From: Candidatus Saccharicenans sp.
GTDB taxonomy: Bacteria; Acidobacteriota; Aminicenantia; Aminicenantales; Saccharicenantaceae
Assembly: GCA_026414545.1 (NCBI GenBank)
Contig: JAOAIU010000007.1
Location: 103,261 to 163,978 of the forward strand
DNA: 60,718 nucleotides
Direction: 5' to 3'
The position numbers and the translations under genes are program-made. Positions 19,201-32,105 of this stretch are shown one piece after another. The stretch's first letter is position 1. Each line of letters opens with the position of its first letter. Under the pieces are notes generated by a model, which saw nothing but the letters and a program-made list of their open reading frames with translations, did no database searches and had not been told where the DNA came from.

Positions 19201-19630
19201 AACTTCCCTGCTTGAGCTCAAAAGAAAAATGCCCCTCATTTATATAACCGCCTTCGATAACCAGGGGCAGGTCCAGGGACAGCCCTTTCTGGCCTCCTCC
19301 ACCTTTCTCCGTCCTGCCGTCATAGTGAAGTTCCGGCCGGTAAACTTCCACTGTTACCGGTTTTTCCTTTTTCAGAAGCGATAGGAACGGCAGGGAAACC
19401 TTCAGGCTCTCCACAGAGAACCCTGGGTTAGCCGTCTTTGATTTCAGGTTCTTTATACTCAGTGACGGCGGCAGGTAATTGAGCTTTAATTCCCCGACCT
19501 CAAAGCTCCGGTCCAGCCGGCGTCCGAGCTGTTTCAGAAAAAGGCTCTTGGCAAAGGACAGAGCTACGTACAGAAAGGCGACCACCACTACGATGGCCAC
19601 CAGGCCTTTCCGCTTTTTCAGGAAACCCAT
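16235..19630 (-). CDS. tamB: TamB-like translocation/assembly module protein (DUF490)
   Basis: A 1131-residue protein anchored by one N-terminal transmembrane helix (about 10-30, GLVAIVVVVAFLYVALSF). It is followed by an AsmA-like region and a long series of repeated short beta-strands (LKGRGVFG, GQVSVEGGEVGG, GSGELSFGE) expected to form a lipid-carrying beta groove. The C-terminal DUF490 domain is recognisable from GTVGAPVITGEIEALSGTVYFQDRDFRVLRGRLSFFNP onward, with PPLPTEEILSLLALGES. TamB-type proteins bridge inner and outer membranes and are thought to move phospholipids or assist barrel assembly. It lies 4 bp upstream of bamA, as in phyla where TamB works with a BamA-type partner. The TamA-specific function is not proved. 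Confidence 0.9.
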   Translation of the reverse strand: MGFLKKRKGLVAIVVVVAFLYVALSFAKSLFLKQLGRRLDRSFEVGELKLNYLPPSLSIKNLKSKTANPGFSVESLKVSLPFLSLLKKEKPVTVEVYRPELHYDGRTEKGGGGQKGLSLDLPLVIEGGYINEGHFSFELKQGSYELYGVSAFFQLEANRLTLRLKAGASRIRPYDSPEILEGELEALVTSRGKTINLGRLVVQGENSAVRLEGKIALLEKTRVNLRAVYNLDTSFIMSALNLPFEWGGKTSGQVTISNEGGPLIIKTDYLTRDFRLNQVDMGSVEGQVVVEKGRGGQVLAEIKKTGRPTEKVIITYGGGRIEGQMFGFHLDPIMKYAAVPWPVDSPAWGKFSLSRGELQATAEFRDAMSEGQVGERYKLNGQVEVNLHLKNKDLKIQTKDLQTSFGRLNVAGRVVIGQLLDLGITGQFSDVRGARLFTERLFRTKFDFSEIRGAGRAEIEIKGDYRHPRLNFEFSLSPAGFERFEATTARGQVSVEGGEVGGKVYVLDKNFEGQIDIKSSKGRTEIRMDLERALVETVLAYLKVAFPVRGPVQGNFIYLTGGGQVDFQGNFSSEEMLLLGSPIKSVAGKIIWNDRGLSFPELRFNLNGGEVAGRLAIGYNPSTYDFDLQAKGVDLKPFSTDFAGLISLDLKGRGVFGQDRPAGKFSIDRFGVFFVKAQQAAGTYDLNFLSNNLSVELKGRLLPGDSDFELKLDIPFDRDFLAGEVKGRLTNLDLLLPWKGASGNVDYLLSFQGPIANIDLSGAVELRGNLIPIPGFAHALNNFSGLAFVKNGQVSIRSFQGFLGGGPVQGSGELSFGEKGLGEAEIRMAGQNMELSVFERTRLLADGQMRFLKKGSRSVLEGDFLLKEALWKKELYEKLSFSSQAYNAEGRGSWIDDLNLNFRLRASDNVWMENSLGRIRARLDLTISGTVGAPVITGEIEALSGTVYFQDRDFRVLRGRLSFFNPLVIDPYIDFQGETYVKDYHVIFSLSGLASSLKPEFSSSPPLPTEEILSLLALGESYQRRYSLDPTQMSTASMISYQLARKSESLFSLDRFRLDPFLMGSTSEITARLTVGKRLSRNFFIVYSTNLATQREEIVRLEWELSGGLSLVAIRNELGRVSLDVKLRRRF

Positions 19631-19659
19631 GAACTAAAGCTCAATTTCAATCTTTCAGG

Positions 19660-20307
19660 CTACTTACCAGATACCTTTTTCCAATCCTGGAGAAACTTAT
19701 CAATACCGATATCGGTCAACGGATGCTTTACCAGTTTTTCCATGACCGAATAAGGCACAGTGGCGATGTGGGCGCCCAACAGGGCAGCTTCCACCACATG
19801 CCCGGGATGGCGGACACTGGCCACGATGACCTCGGTCTCAAAGCCATAATTTTCATAGATGGCCAAGATCTGTTCCACCAGTTCCATCCCATGATGGGAG
19901 ATATCATCCAGCCGCCCGATAAACGGGCTGACGAAGGCTGCCCCAGCCTTGGCTGCCAGCAGGGCCTGGGAAGGGGAGAAAACCAGGGTCATGTTGACCT
20001 TGATACCCTCGGCTGAAAGGACTCTGGTCGCCTTCAGCCCTTCCAAGTTGACTGGAATCTTGACGGCGATATTTGGGGCCAGCGCCTTGAGCTTTCGAGC
20101 TTCAGGAATGATCTCTTCGGCCCGGGTGGAAACGCACTCGACGCTGACCGGCCCAGATACAAGGCTACAGATCTTTCTTACCAGTGTTTCGAAGGGCTCG
20201 CTTTCTTTTGAACAGAGGGTGGGGTTGGTGGTAACCCCGTCGAGTATACCCCAGCTGGCTACTTCCTCGATTTCCCGCAGGTTGGCCGTGTCCAGAAATA
20301 GTTTCAT
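19660..20307 (-). CDS. fsa: Transaldolase / fructose-6-phosphate aldolase (TalC/Fsa type)
   Basis: A 215-residue TIM-barrel class I aldolase, the short form of transaldolase. It starts [16 protein letters not shown] with [10 protein letters not shown]. The Schiff-base lysine is K83 in NIAVKIPVN, and the C-terminal [22 protein letters not shown] closes the fold. It acts in the pentose-phosphate pathway or cleaves fructose-6-phosphate to glyceraldehyde-3-phosphate and dihydroxyacetone; sequence alone does not separate these. The ATG follows the FAH stop by one base, and its AAGGAGG ribosome site lies within the last codons of that gene. It precedes tamB by 29 bp. Confidence 0.93.
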   Translation of the reverse strand: MKLFLDTANLREIEEVASWGILDGVTTNPTLCSKESEPFETLVRKICSLVSGPVSVECVSTRAEEIIPEARKLKALAPNIAVKIPVNLEGLKATRVLSAEGIKVNMTLVFSPSQALLAAKAGAAFVSPFIGRLDDISHHGMELVEQILAIYENYGFETEVIVASVRHPGHVVEAALLGAHIATVPYSVMEKLVKHPLTDIGIDKFLQDWKKVSGK

Positions 20308-20308
20308 C

Positions 20309-21082
20309 CTACCTCCTTGCCTCTAATTTTTTAACATAATTGGACAGTGTTCCGATGCCTTCAATCTGAATATCAACCCGGTCACCAGGCTGCATGGGGC
20401 CAACGCCAGCCGGGGTTCCGGTGGCGATGATATCCCCCGGTTCCAGGGTCATTATCCTCGATATGTAGCGGATAAGAAAAGGAACAGGGAAAATCATGTT
20501 CCTGGTGCTGGCCGATTGCACCAACTTCCCGTTGAGAAAGGTCTTCAGCTGGACGGCCCCGGGGTCGAGCTCGGTGGCCAGGCAGGGTCCCACTGCCGCA
20601 AAAGTATCAAAAGACTTGGCCCGGGTGAATTGCACATCTTTCATCTGCAGGTCCCGGGCGGTGACATCGTTGAAACAGGTGTAGCCCAGCACGTATTCCT
20701 GCCAGGGAGCCTCTTCCAACAACTGGCTGGCTTTTTTCTTGATGATGACGGCCAGTTCACCTTCGTAATCGACCCGGCTGGAGGCCTGGGGATAGATTAT
20801 GGCTTGATGTGGCCCAATGATGGCACTGGGGGGCTTGAGAAAGAGCAGCGGTTCGGCCGGCACCGGATTGCCCAGCTCCTCGGCATGCTCACGATAGTTA
20901 CGACCAACGCAGACTATCTTGGAAGGAATCACCGGGGGCAGCAGGGTCACTTCAGAGATGGGAATAGGGCTGTCCTGGATTTTATAGTTTCTGAATATGG
21001 AGCCCTTGACCGGGAAAAGAACATCTTCTTTCAGCAACCCGTACAGTATTTTTTTTCGATAGCGAAAACGGTAAATCTTCAT
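20309..21082 (-). CDS. Fumarylacetoacetate hydrolase (FAH) family protein
   Basis: A 257-residue cytoplasmic metal-dependent enzyme. The FAH core shows [15 protein letters not shown] with [11 protein letters not shown], the metal ligands in [11 protein letters not shown] (E-x-E), [14 protein letters not shown] and the C-terminal [17 protein letters not shown] motif. The family includes oxaloacetate decarboxylase/acylpyruvase (FAHD1-like) and hydroxyheptadienedioate isomerases; the small size and lack of aromatic-degradation neighbours fit the former slightly better. It starts 3 bp after the FN3 lipoprotein stop and ends one base before the aldolase start, in the middle of the hslV-to-fabD operon. 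Confidence 0.92.
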   Translation of the reverse strand: MKIYRFRYRKKILYGLLKEDVLFPVKGSIFRNYKIQDSPIPISEVTLLPPVIPSKIVCVGRNYREHAEELGNPVPAEPLLFLKPPSAIIGPHQAIIYPQASSRVDYEGELAVIIKKKASQLLEEAPWQEYVLGYTCFNDVTARDLQMKDVQFTRAKSFDTFAAVGPCLATELDPGAVQLKTFLNGKLVQSASTRNMIFPVPFLIRYISRIMTLEPGDIIATGTPAGVGPMQPGDRVDIQIEGIGTLSNYVKKLEARR

Positions 21083-21085
21083 TTT

Positions 21086-22147
21086 TCAGATTCTTACCTT
21101 AACTCTGGCCGGCGGGCTCTCGTTTCCGGAATTATCCACCGCGCATATAGAATAAACATAGCCGGTATTCTTTTCAACCGAACTATCAAGAAAAGTGGGG
21201 ACAGTCAGGTTCTCCGGGGTCAGCAGGACAACCGCCTCCTCGCCGGCGGCTCCCTCCTTCGCCCGGTAGACCCGGTAACCGGCCAAGTCTTTTTCCCGGT
21301 TGGGCAGCCAGGAAATGGTCACTCCGTCCGCTCCACTCAGTGCCCTGACCTCGACCGGCCTGGCTGGCGGAAAGACATCCACGGCCTTCACTTCCAGCAT
21401 CTCCGAATCGGCACTCTCCCTGTATTCCCCGCCCCGAGCTACCACGCTCCTGACGAGGTAACGATAGGCAAGGCCAAAGGAGAAGTCCAGGTCTTCAAAA
21501 CTCGTCCGGTTCAGGGGCTGTTCATTTAGCAACCTGAATTCACCGGTCTGGCTACGGTATAGGTTATAAAGAATTTTCTCCTCCAGCGGCCGACCATCCA
21601 GTCCGACTTCTGGCGGTTCCCAACTCAGGCTGATCAGGTATTCCCCGACCTCGGCCTTCAAGCCTGAAGGCGGAAGGGGCAACACCTCAGGTCTGATGGC
21701 CACCAGGTTGGAAATTTCTGACCAGCTGCCCTTCTTTCCCTTAATTCGCAGGCCGAACAGGTAATTTTTTCCGGAAACTTTGTCCATCTCCAGCCAGAGA
21801 ACGGCCCGGTTGGTCCCGACTTCAAGGCGGCCCATTGCCAGCCCGGCCAGAGGTCGGGAATATTTCATAAAAAAAGAGGAATCGGTGGTTTTCTGCCCCG
21901 GAACTGCCTGGTCTCTTACTTCCATCGCTCTTAATTCTACGGAGAATAACTCAAGCGGAGTCCCGTCCAGGTAGGAGGCGGGAACGGTCCAGGAGAAAAT
22001 CAGGCACGGCCCCTGCTGGACCGCCCTGAAATCCGAAACGGCCTGAGGTATCCTGGGCACGGGTTCCTGGAGCGGGCCCTTGCGGCCACATCCAGAGTTG
22101 AAGAAAATCAACAGACAGGCACCAATGACAAGAACATTTTTTTTCAT
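21086..22147 (-). CDS. Fibronectin type III domain lipoprotein
   Basis: About 353 residues. A short N-terminal signal ends in NSGCGRKGPLQEP; the cysteine followed by GRKGPLxxP resembles the start of small LptM/YifL-type lipoproteins, though the lipobox is imperfect. The rest contains two or three FN3-type beta sandwiches, including PSGLKAEVGEYLISLSWEPP and RPVEVRALSGADGVTISWLPNREKDLAGYRVYRA, with typical Trp and Tyr positions. It is probably an outer-membrane or periplasmic binding lipoprotein; the ligand is unknown. The ATG at 22147 overlaps the hslU TGA by one base (TGATG), so translation is likely coupled. The resemblance to LptM, which helps LptD mature, is suggestive only. Confidence 0.82.
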   Translation of the reverse strand: MKKNVLVIGACLLIFFNSGCGRKGPLQEPVPRIPQAVSDFRAVQQGPCLIFSWTVPASYLDGTPLELFSVELRAMEVRDQAVPGQKTTDSSFFMKYSRPLAGLAMGRLEVGTNRAVLWLEMDKVSGKNYLFGLRIKGKKGSWSEISNLVAIRPEVLPLPPSGLKAEVGEYLISLSWEPPEVGLDGRPLEEKILYNLYRSQTGEFRLLNEQPLNRTSFEDLDFSFGLAYRYLVRSVVARGGEYRESADSEMLEVKAVDVFPPARPVEVRALSGADGVTISWLPNREKDLAGYRVYRAKEGAAGEEAVVLLTPENLTVPTFLDSSVEKNTGYVYSICAVDNSGNESPPARVKVRI

Positions 22148-23559
22148 CACAGGATGAATTTTCTGAGGTCCTGGTCCTTCAGGATTTCGCTGAGTTGCTT
22201 CTGGACGTATTCCCTGGTTATCAGAATCTTTCGGTCACTCAGGTTGGGAGCCTCGAAAGAAATCTCCTCCATAACCTTTTCCATCACGGTGTGCAGCCTC
22301 CGGGCCCCGATGTTCTCGGCCTCCTCATTCACCTTCTCGGCAATAGCGGCGATTTCATCGATAGCTTCTGGGGTAAATTCCACCTCCACGCCCTCAGTAG
22401 CCAGAAGGGCCTTGTACTGCTTGATGAGGGCGTTTTCGGTTTCGGTCAGAATGCGAACAAAATCCTCTTTGGTGAGCGGAGAAAGCTCCACCCTTATCGG
22501 AAACCGTCCCTGAAGCTCGGGAATCAAATCGGAGGGCTTGGTTACATGGAAGGCCCCGGCGGCTATGAACAGGATATGGTCGGTCTTGACCAGCCCGAAG
22601 CGGGTGTTGACGGTGGTTCCCTCAATGATGGGCAACAGGTCCCTCTGAACTCCCTCCCGACTGACGTCGGGCCCGACCCCCGATTCCCGTCCGGCCACCT
22701 TATCGAGCTCGTCCAGAAAGATTATCCCGGACTGTTCCACCCTTTCTATGGCCAGCCGGGAGACCTGGTCCATGTCCACCAGCCTTTTCTCTTCATCTTC
22801 CAGAAGGATTTCCCGAGCCTCTTTAATTTTTACCCGACGCTTTTTGGTCTTGCCGCCGAACATGCCCGGAAGGATTTCCTGGATCTGTATCCCGATTTCC
22901 TCGAAACCGTTACTGCTTATGAACTCAAAGGGCGGAGCCGGTTTTTCCTTCACTTCGATTTCCACCATCCGGTCATCGAGCTGGCCGGCTCTGAGTTGAC
23001 GCCGCAACCGCTCCCTGGTCTTGAGCATTTCCTTCTGCTCTTCTTCTGCTGCCCCAGGCTCTTTTCTGCGGTTGGCCAGCGAACGTCCTGGCAGAAGCAG
23101 GTCTAAAAGCTTCTCTTCCACGTTGGCCATGGCCTTGGCCTCGATCTCTTTCACCTTCTCCTGCTTGACCATGTCGACTGCTATCCGCACCAGGTCGCGG
23201 ATCATCGATTCCACGTCGCGGCCGACATAACCCACCTCGGTGAAGCGACTGGCCTCAATTTTAAGGAATGGAGAAGAGGTCAGCTTGGCCAACCGGCGGG
23301 AAATTTCGGTCTTACCCACCCCGGTCGGCCCGATCATCAGAATATTCTTAGGGGCAATCTCGTCACCCAGCTCAGGCGGAAGTTTGCGGCGCCGGAAACG
23401 GTTACGCAGGGCAATGGCCACCGCCTTCTTGGCAGCCTTCTGGCCGATTATATACTTATCCAGCTCAGCTACGATCTGTTGGGGAGTAAGCTCCCCTTCC
23501 TGTTCTCCGAATATGAGCTTATGTTCTGATATAACCTTACCTTCAAGTTCTATAGCCAT
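22147..23559 (-). CDS. hslU: ATP-dependent protease ATPase subunit HslU
   Basis: A 470-residue AAA+ unfoldase that feeds substrates to HslV. It shows [34 protein letters not shown], Walker [10 protein letters not shown], the HslV/pore segment [21 protein letters not shown], the I domain with a variable charged insert, Walker [11 protein letters not shown] and the C-terminal sensor [25 protein letters not shown]. The C-terminal residues ...LRKFIL dock into HslV. The N-terminus is about 20 residues longer than common forms. Its ATG overlaps the hslV stop by one base (TGATG). Confidence 0.97.
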   Translation of the reverse strand: MAIELEGKVISEHKLIFGEQEGELTPQQIVAELDKYIIGQKAAKKAVAIALRNRFRRRKLPPELGDEIAPKNILMIGPTGVGKTEISRRLAKLTSSPFLKIEASRFTEVGYVGRDVESMIRDLVRIAVDMVKQEKVKEIEAKAMANVEEKLLDLLLPGRSLANRRKEPGAAEEEQKEMLKTRERLRRQLRAGQLDDRMVEIEVKEKPAPPFEFISSNGFEEIGIQIQEILPGMFGGKTKKRRVKIKEAREILLEDEEKRLVDMDQVSRLAIERVEQSGIIFLDELDKVAGRESGVGPDVSREGVQRDLLPIIEGTTVNTRFGLVKTDHILFIAAGAFHVTKPSDLIPELQGRFPIRVELSPLTKEDFVRILTETENALIKQYKALLATEGVEVEFTPEAIDEIAAIAEKVNEEAENIGARRLHTVMEKVMEEISFEAPNLSDRKILITREYVQKQLSEILKDQDLRKFIL

Positions 23560-24086
23560 CAGATTTCCTCAACTGTGAAATTATCATTGGTATAAACGCA
23601 GATTTCAGAGGCAATGCGCAGAGCCTCCAGAGCTATCTCGCGGGCCGAAAGCTCAGTATGTTTCACCAAGGCCCGGGCTGCGGCCAGGGCATAGGGACCA
23701 CCTGAGCCGACCGCAGTCAACCCATCGTCGGGCTCAACCACATCCCCGGTCCCGGAAATGAGAAAGGTGTTGCTGGCATCAGCCACGATCAGGAGAGCAT
23801 CGAGCTGGCGTAGAGATTTATCCAGCCGCCAGTCCTTGGCCAGCTCAATGGCTGCCCGTGACAGGTTGCCACGGTACTCCTCGAGCTTGGCCTCAAAACG
23901 CGAAAACAGGGCAAAGGCGTCGGAAGTGGCTCCGGCAAAACCGGCCAGAACCTGCCCTTTATAGAGGCGTCTCACCTTCTGGGCTGTGCTCTTGAGCACC
24001 GTCTGCCCCATGGTCACCTGGCCGTCTCCGGCCATGACCACCCGGCCTTTATGCCTTACACAGAGAACTGTGGTTGACTTGATCAT
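23559..24086 (-). CDS. hslV: ATP-dependent protease peptidase subunit HslV
   Basis: A 175-residue proteasome-like threonine protease. The N-terminus [41 protein letters not shown] fits HslV; the nucleophile should be Thr5 after removal of a four-residue propeptide. [14 protein letters not shown] and the C-terminal [18 protein letters not shown] are typical. It is the first gene of a long minus-strand operon and has its own strong promoter. Confidence 0.97.
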   Translation of the reverse strand: MIKSTTVLCVRHKGRVVMAGDGQVTMGQTVLKSTAQKVRRLYKGQVLAGFAGATSDAFALFSRFEAKLEEYRGNLSRAAIELAKDWRLDKSLRQLDALLIVADASNTFLISGTGDVVEPDDGLTAVGSGGPYALAAARALVKHTELSAREIALEALRIASEICVYTNDNFTVEEI

Positions 24087-24109
24087 CTTCTCTCACCTTA
24101 GATAGTTTG

Positions 24110-24138
24110 ATTATACAACAAAAGGCGGCAGCTTGTAA
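24110..24138 (-). promoter_or_regulatory. Promoter of the hslV-hslU-...-fabD operon
   Basis: On the minus strand TTACAA (24138-24133), a 17-bp spacer and a perfect TATAAT (24115-24110). Initiation near 24103 would give a leader of about 17 nt before the hslV ATG. No other clear promoter was found in the gaps (all 30 bp or less) down to fabD at 11872. Confidence 0.7.
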
Positions 24139-24609
24139 GACGAGCCGGAGGGTGAAGAATCATGCCAACCAACTGCCATAAGGCAATTGCATTTACTTGC
24201 ATCTTATTATTAATCAATCAAATACATGCAGCGTTAAAACGAACTTCCTGATTAGAAATATCCATATAATAGTATACTAGTGATAAAATCTTCTCCCCCA
24301 TAACGGCCAGTCAGATTGCGGATTTTTCTCCCGGGCGGTTTACTAAAACAATATAAAAACTCCCGCTCTTCATTCTGAACTCTCCCCAATCAAGCCGAAA
24401 CCAACATCTATCGGTCTGCCGGCCAAGAGCGATAATAAGCTCGCCTTTTTACGAGCAGGAAAGCTGGTATGAAGCTCACCCAGACCGTTATTGGAAAGGG
24501 AATTAATATTGAGATTAAAAATTCAACGACAGCCTGGGAAAAAAGCGAGGTTTTCTAACTTTCCACCCCAGCAATTTTATGGTAATAATTCAAATAAAGA
24601 GGTGTCAGG
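24139..24609. other. Intergenic region between hslV and the nucleotidyltransferase gene
   Basis: About 470 bp without a firm gene. It is AT-rich around 24180-24300, with a TATAAT at 24265-24270 next to the palindrome TAGTATACTA but no matching -35 box. GAGC (24427-24430) and CGAGC (24452-24456) can both pair with GCTCG (24439-24443), giving two mutually exclusive small hairpins before the next gene. A 29-codon frame (24469-24558) has an AGGA 8 nt before its ATG; I do not call it a gene. Confidence 0.4.
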
Positions 24610-25530
24610 ATGAAAAAATTGACGCTGGTCATCATGGCCGCCGGCATCGGCAGCCGTTACGGTGGCCTCAAGCAGGTCGACCCGGTCGGGCCGAATGGCG
24701 AACTAATCATAGATTATTCTCTGTTTGACGCCCAAAGGGCCGGGATTGAAAACGTGGTTTTCATCATCCGCCGCGACCTGGCCGAGGTTTTCCAGGAAAA
24801 AATTGGCTTCCGTGCCGAAAGGCACTTCAACGTTGATTACGTCTTTCAAGAGATGGACAGAGGCCTGCCGGCCGGTTTCATGGTTCCTCCAGACCGGGTC
24901 AAACCCTGGGGAACCGGCCATGCCATCCTGCTCTGTCGTCGCCTGGTGCCGGGAAATTTCCTGGTAATCAACGCCGACGATTTCTACGGCTTCGACGCCA
25001 TCAAAAAGCTGGCTGATTACATGCTGGGGATCGAGGACGAGACAACCCATTACAATTACGCTCTGGTCGGTTACCGACTTGGAAACACCATGTCCGACCA
25101 CGGACACGTGGCCCGGGGCATCTGCCGAATATCCACAGACGGTTACCTGCTCGACCTGCGCGAAAGGACCAGGGTTCAGAAATTTCCCGACGGAATTAAA
25201 TATACCGAAGACGGCCAGGTCTGGCACCCGTTATCGCCTGACGACATAGCCTCGATGAACATATTTGGATTGACCCCGAGCATTTTCAATGAACTGGAGA
25301 CCAGGTTCCACAAATTCCTGTCCGACCCGACCACCAACCTGAGCAAGTCGGAATTCTACATTCCGGAGGTAGTCGGAGCCCTATCCAGGGAGAAAAAGGC
25401 CCGGGTCCGGGTACTGACCACCGAGGAGCAGTGGTACGGGGTCACTTACCAGGAAGACCGTCCCTGGGTCCAGGCCGGCATCCGACAGCTGATCGAAGCT
25501 GGTCGCTACCCGCAGAGACTGTGGTCTTAA
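24610..25530 (+). CDS. Sugar-phosphate nucleotidyltransferase-like protein
   Basis: A 306-residue GT-A-fold NTP transferase. The N-terminal AAGIGSRYGGLKQVDPVGPNGELIIDYSLFDA is the nucleotide-binding G-x-G-x-R signature, and the metal-binding aspartates lie in LVINADDFYGFDAIKKL. Such enzymes join a sugar-1-phosphate to NTP; the substrate cannot be read from the sequence. GAGGTGTCAGG precedes the ATG closely. It sits just before a run of secreted glycosidases, so a role in using or recycling a released sugar is possible but inferred. No kinase partner is adjacent. Confidence 0.85.
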   Translation: MKKLTLVIMAAGIGSRYGGLKQVDPVGPNGELIIDYSLFDAQRAGIENVVFIIRRDLAEVFQEKIGFRAERHFNVDYVFQEMDRGLPAGFMVPPDRVKPWGTGHAILLCRRLVPGNFLVINADDFYGFDAIKKLADYMLGIEDETTHYNYALVGYRLGNTMSDHGHVARGICRISTDGYLLDLRERTRVQKFPDGIKYTEDGQVWHPLSPDDIASMNIFGLTPSIFNELETRFHKFLSDPTTNLSKSEFYIPEVVGALSREKKARVRVLTTEEQWYGVTYQEDRPWVQAGIRQLIEAGRYPQRLWS

Positions 25531-29175
<3,645 letters not shown>

Positions 29176-29396
29176 TTCTCTATCTTACCGTAGGCCCGAG
29201 TAACATGGACCATCAAATTATCAGGCGTTTTTACCCAATCCTTTACGTTTAAGAATAACTCAGTAAAAAAGCCAGCCTCCGGCCGTTCAGCGCGCTATTT
29301 ATGGACTCCTCAGCCAAGAATGACCATTGTATTATCCGGGCAGTTTTTATAAATTATTCTTAAATCAACTATCAATCGGTTCCTCCGGAGAAAAAG

Positions 29397-32105
29397 ATGA
29401 AAGACAAAAAGATTATTTCTTCAACAAATCCGATATTAATAGTGGCCGTAATTCTGGCCGCTATCATCTACCTGGCCATCATGTCAGGTGCCTTAGAGAA
29501 GTCCGCAGAAAATCAGGCCGGGAAGACACCTCCGGCCCAGCTGCCGTTTATGAACCCGGACCTTTCACCCGAGCAGAGAGCAGCTGACCTCGTCAGCCGG
29601 TTGACCCTTGAAGAAAAGGTCGGTCAGCTCATGAACGCCGCCCCAGCCATAGAACGCCTGGGGATCCCAGAATACAACTGGTGGAACGAATGCCTCCATG
29701 GAGTGGCCCGGGCCGGCCTGGCCACGGTCTTTCCGCAGGCCATCGGGCTGGCCGCTACCTGGGATACCGAGCTCATGTTCCAGGTGGCCACGACCATTTC
29801 CGATGAAGCCCGGGCCAAGCACCACGAGGCAGTTGGCCGGGGAAAACGCGGACTCTACCAGGGACTGACCTTCTGGTCGCCCAACATCAACCTGTTTCGC
29901 GACCCGCGCTGGGGTCGCGGCATGGAAACTTACGGCGAAGACCCCTATCTGACCGGCACCATGGCCGTCAGTTTCATACGCGGGTTGCAGGGGAACCATC
30001 CGAAATATTTCAAGGTCATAGCCACGGCCAAGCATTACGCCGTCCACAGCGGGCCGGAGCCAGACCGTCACACCTTCGACGCGGTGGTCGATTTCCCCAC
30101 TCTGCGCAGCAGCTATCTTCCCCACTTTGAAATGGCCGTAAGAGAAGGGCGAGCCTATTCAGTCATGTGCGCTTATAACCGCTTTCAGAACCTGCCCTGT
30201 TGCGGCAGCCCGTTTCTCTTAAATGATATTCTGCGGAAGGAATGGGGGTTTGAAGGTTATGTTGTTTCCGACTGTGATGCTGTTGACGACATCTACGCCA
30301 CTCACCAGCTGGTGCCCACGCTGGCCGAGGCGGCAGCCATGGCCCTCAAAGCTGGAACCGACCTGAACTGTGGCCGGGCTTATAGCGCCTTGCTGGAAGC
30401 CGTCAAAAGGGGCCTGGTTGACGAGGCCGCGGTTGACACGGCAGTAAGAAGGCTGTTCGTGGCCCGCTTCCGGCTGGGGATGTTCGACCCGGTCGAGCGC
30501 GTCCCTTACGCCCGGATTCCGTTATCGGTGCTTGACTCTCCAGAACACCGGAGGCTGGCTCTGGAAGCGGCCAGGAAATCTATAGTATTGCTTCAGAACA
30601 AGAACGAAATCCTGCCCCTGCCCAAATCCATAAGATCTCTGGCAGTCATAGGCCCCAACGCCAACGACGTGGAAGTGCTGCTCGGCAACTACAACGGGTT
30701 TCCGGCCGAGCCCATTACTCCGCTGCAAGGCCTTAAAGACATGCTCAGCCCCCACACTAAAATAATATACGAAGTCGGGACAGACTGGGCGGAGGGAATA
30801 CCGGTAATGACGGTGATTCCCTCTGAATTTCTCAGGCCTTCCCCCGGAGCCAGGGAGAGCGGGCTCAAAGGCGAATATTTCAGCAACCAGGAATACAAGG
30901 GCAAACCAGTAATCACCAGGATAGACCCAGCCGTGGATTTCAACTGGTGGGACGGAGCCCCCTTAACTTCACTCGACGATGACAGTTTTAGCATTCGCTG
31001 GACCGGCTATCTAATCCCACCGGAAACCGGCGACTATTACCTGGGCGGGGAAGGCTTCAACACTTTCAGAATATACCTTGACGGCCAACTCATCGCCCAG
31101 TACAACGGGACTCACGAAACGCATAAGATTTATAAGAAAGTTCACCTGGAAAAAGACCGGCCGGCAGCTCTGAAGGTAGAATTCAGCCACCGGGCCCGCA
31201 CCGCCAGGATGCACCTGCTCTGGAAAAGGCCCTCCGTTGACAGCCTGGAGCGCGCCGTGACCGCGGCCAGAGAGGCCGAAGCCGTGGTCCTTTTCCTGGG
31301 TCTTTCCCCGCGGCTGGAAGGCGAAGAAATGGAGGTGCCGGTGCCCGGATTCAAGGGTGGCGACCGCCTGAGCCTCGACCTTCCGGCCAATCAGGAAAAG
31401 CTACTGCAAGAGGTGGCCAAAGCAGCCGCTGGAAAACCGCAGGTCCTGGTGATTTTAAACGGCAGCCCGCTCTCCATAAACCGGGCGGTTGAGCTGTTCC
31501 CGGCCATAGTCGAAGCCTGGTATCCCGGCCAGGCTGCCGGCCAGGCCATAGCCGAAGTACTTTTTGGAGATTGCAACCCGGCCGGCCGGTTGCCGGTAAC
31601 TTTTTACAAATCCGCGGCTGACCTGCCGGAGTTCTCCGACTACCGCATGGAAGGACGCACCTACCGCTTTTTTAAGAAAGAACCGCTCTTTCCTTTTGGC
31701 TACGGTCTCAGCTACTCCAGGTTTAGCTATTACAATCTCTCGGTTCCCAGAACTATCAAACCCGGAGAAGAACTGCCCATTTCAGTGGAAGTGAAAAATT
31801 CCGGGCCCCGGGACGGCGAAGAGGTGGTCCAGGTTTACCTGAGCCGGCCGGACTCAAAATCACCGGTAAACCCGGTGCGACAACTGGCTGCCTACAAAAG
31901 AATTTTTCTGCGGGCAGGCCAAAAGCAGACCATGACTTTCAACCTCAGACCGCAAGAATTGACAACCTATGATGCCACCGGCCATCCGGTTATTGAACCG
32001 GGCCGGCTGGTCGTCTCGGTTGGCGGCCAGCAGCCGGGGTTCAGCGGACGGCTGTCCGCACCAACCACCCAGGTTCTGACCAGGGTCATTACCCTGGCAA
32101 GATAG
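29397..32105 (+). CDS. GH3 beta-glycosidase (beta-glucosidase/beta-xylosidase type) with PA14-like insert
   Basis: A 902-residue glycosidase. An N-terminal hydrophobic segment (ILIVAVILAAIIYLAIM) acts as signal or anchor. The GH3 N-domain shows LTLEEKVGQLMN, YNWWNECLHGVAR and KVIATAKHYAVHSGPEPDR; the nucleophile is D292 in VVSDCDAVDD. The GH3 C-domain begins after about residue 380 and is split by a PA14-like module at about 485-620 (GLKGEYFSNQEYKG, IRWTGYLIPPETGDYYLGGEGFNTFRIYLDGQ). An FN3-like domain ends the protein (GPRDGEEVVQVYLSRP). NWWNECLHG is frequent in xylosidase-type GH3 enzymes, but the sugar cannot be fixed. The gene follows GH2 by about 220 bp. TTGTAT (29327-29332) and TATAAA (29348-29353) upstream are a weak promoter guess. 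Confidence 0.94.
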   Translation: MKDKKIISSTNPILIVAVILAAIIYLAIMSGALEKSAENQAGKTPPAQLPFMNPDLSPEQRAADLVSRLTLEEKVGQLMNAAPAIERLGIPEYNWWNECLHGVARAGLATVFPQAIGLAATWDTELMFQVATTISDEARAKHHEAVGRGKRGLYQGLTFWSPNINLFRDPRWGRGMETYGEDPYLTGTMAVSFIRGLQGNHPKYFKVIATAKHYAVHSGPEPDRHTFDAVVDFPTLRSSYLPHFEMAVREGRAYSVMCAYNRFQNLPCCGSPFLLNDILRKEWGFEGYVVSDCDAVDDIYATHQLVPTLAEAAAMALKAGTDLNCGRAYSALLEAVKRGLVDEAAVDTAVRRLFVARFRLGMFDPVERVPYARIPLSVLDSPEHRRLALEAARKSIVLLQNKNEILPLPKSIRSLAVIGPNANDVEVLLGNYNGFPAEPITPLQGLKDMLSPHTKIIYEVGTDWAEGIPVMTVIPSEFLRPSPGARESGLKGEYFSNQEYKGKPVITRIDPAVDFNWWDGAPLTSLDDDSFSIRWTGYLIPPETGDYYLGGEGFNTFRIYLDGQLIAQYNGTHETHKIYKKVHLEKDRPAALKVEFSHRARTARMHLLWKRPSVDSLERAVTAAREAEAVVLFLGLSPRLEGEEMEVPVPGFKGGDRLSLDLPANQEKLLQEVAKAAAGKPQVLVILNGSPLSINRAVELFPAIVEAWYPGQAAGQAIAEVLFGDCNPAGRLPVTFYKSAADLPEFSDYRMEGRTYRFFKKEPLFPFGYGLSYSRFSYYNLSVPRTIKPGEELPISVEVKNSGPRDGEEVVQVYLSRPDSKSPVNPVRQLAAYKRIFLRAGQKQTMTFNLRPQELTTYDATGHPVIEPGRLVVSVGGQQPGFSGRLSAPTTQVLTRVITLAR

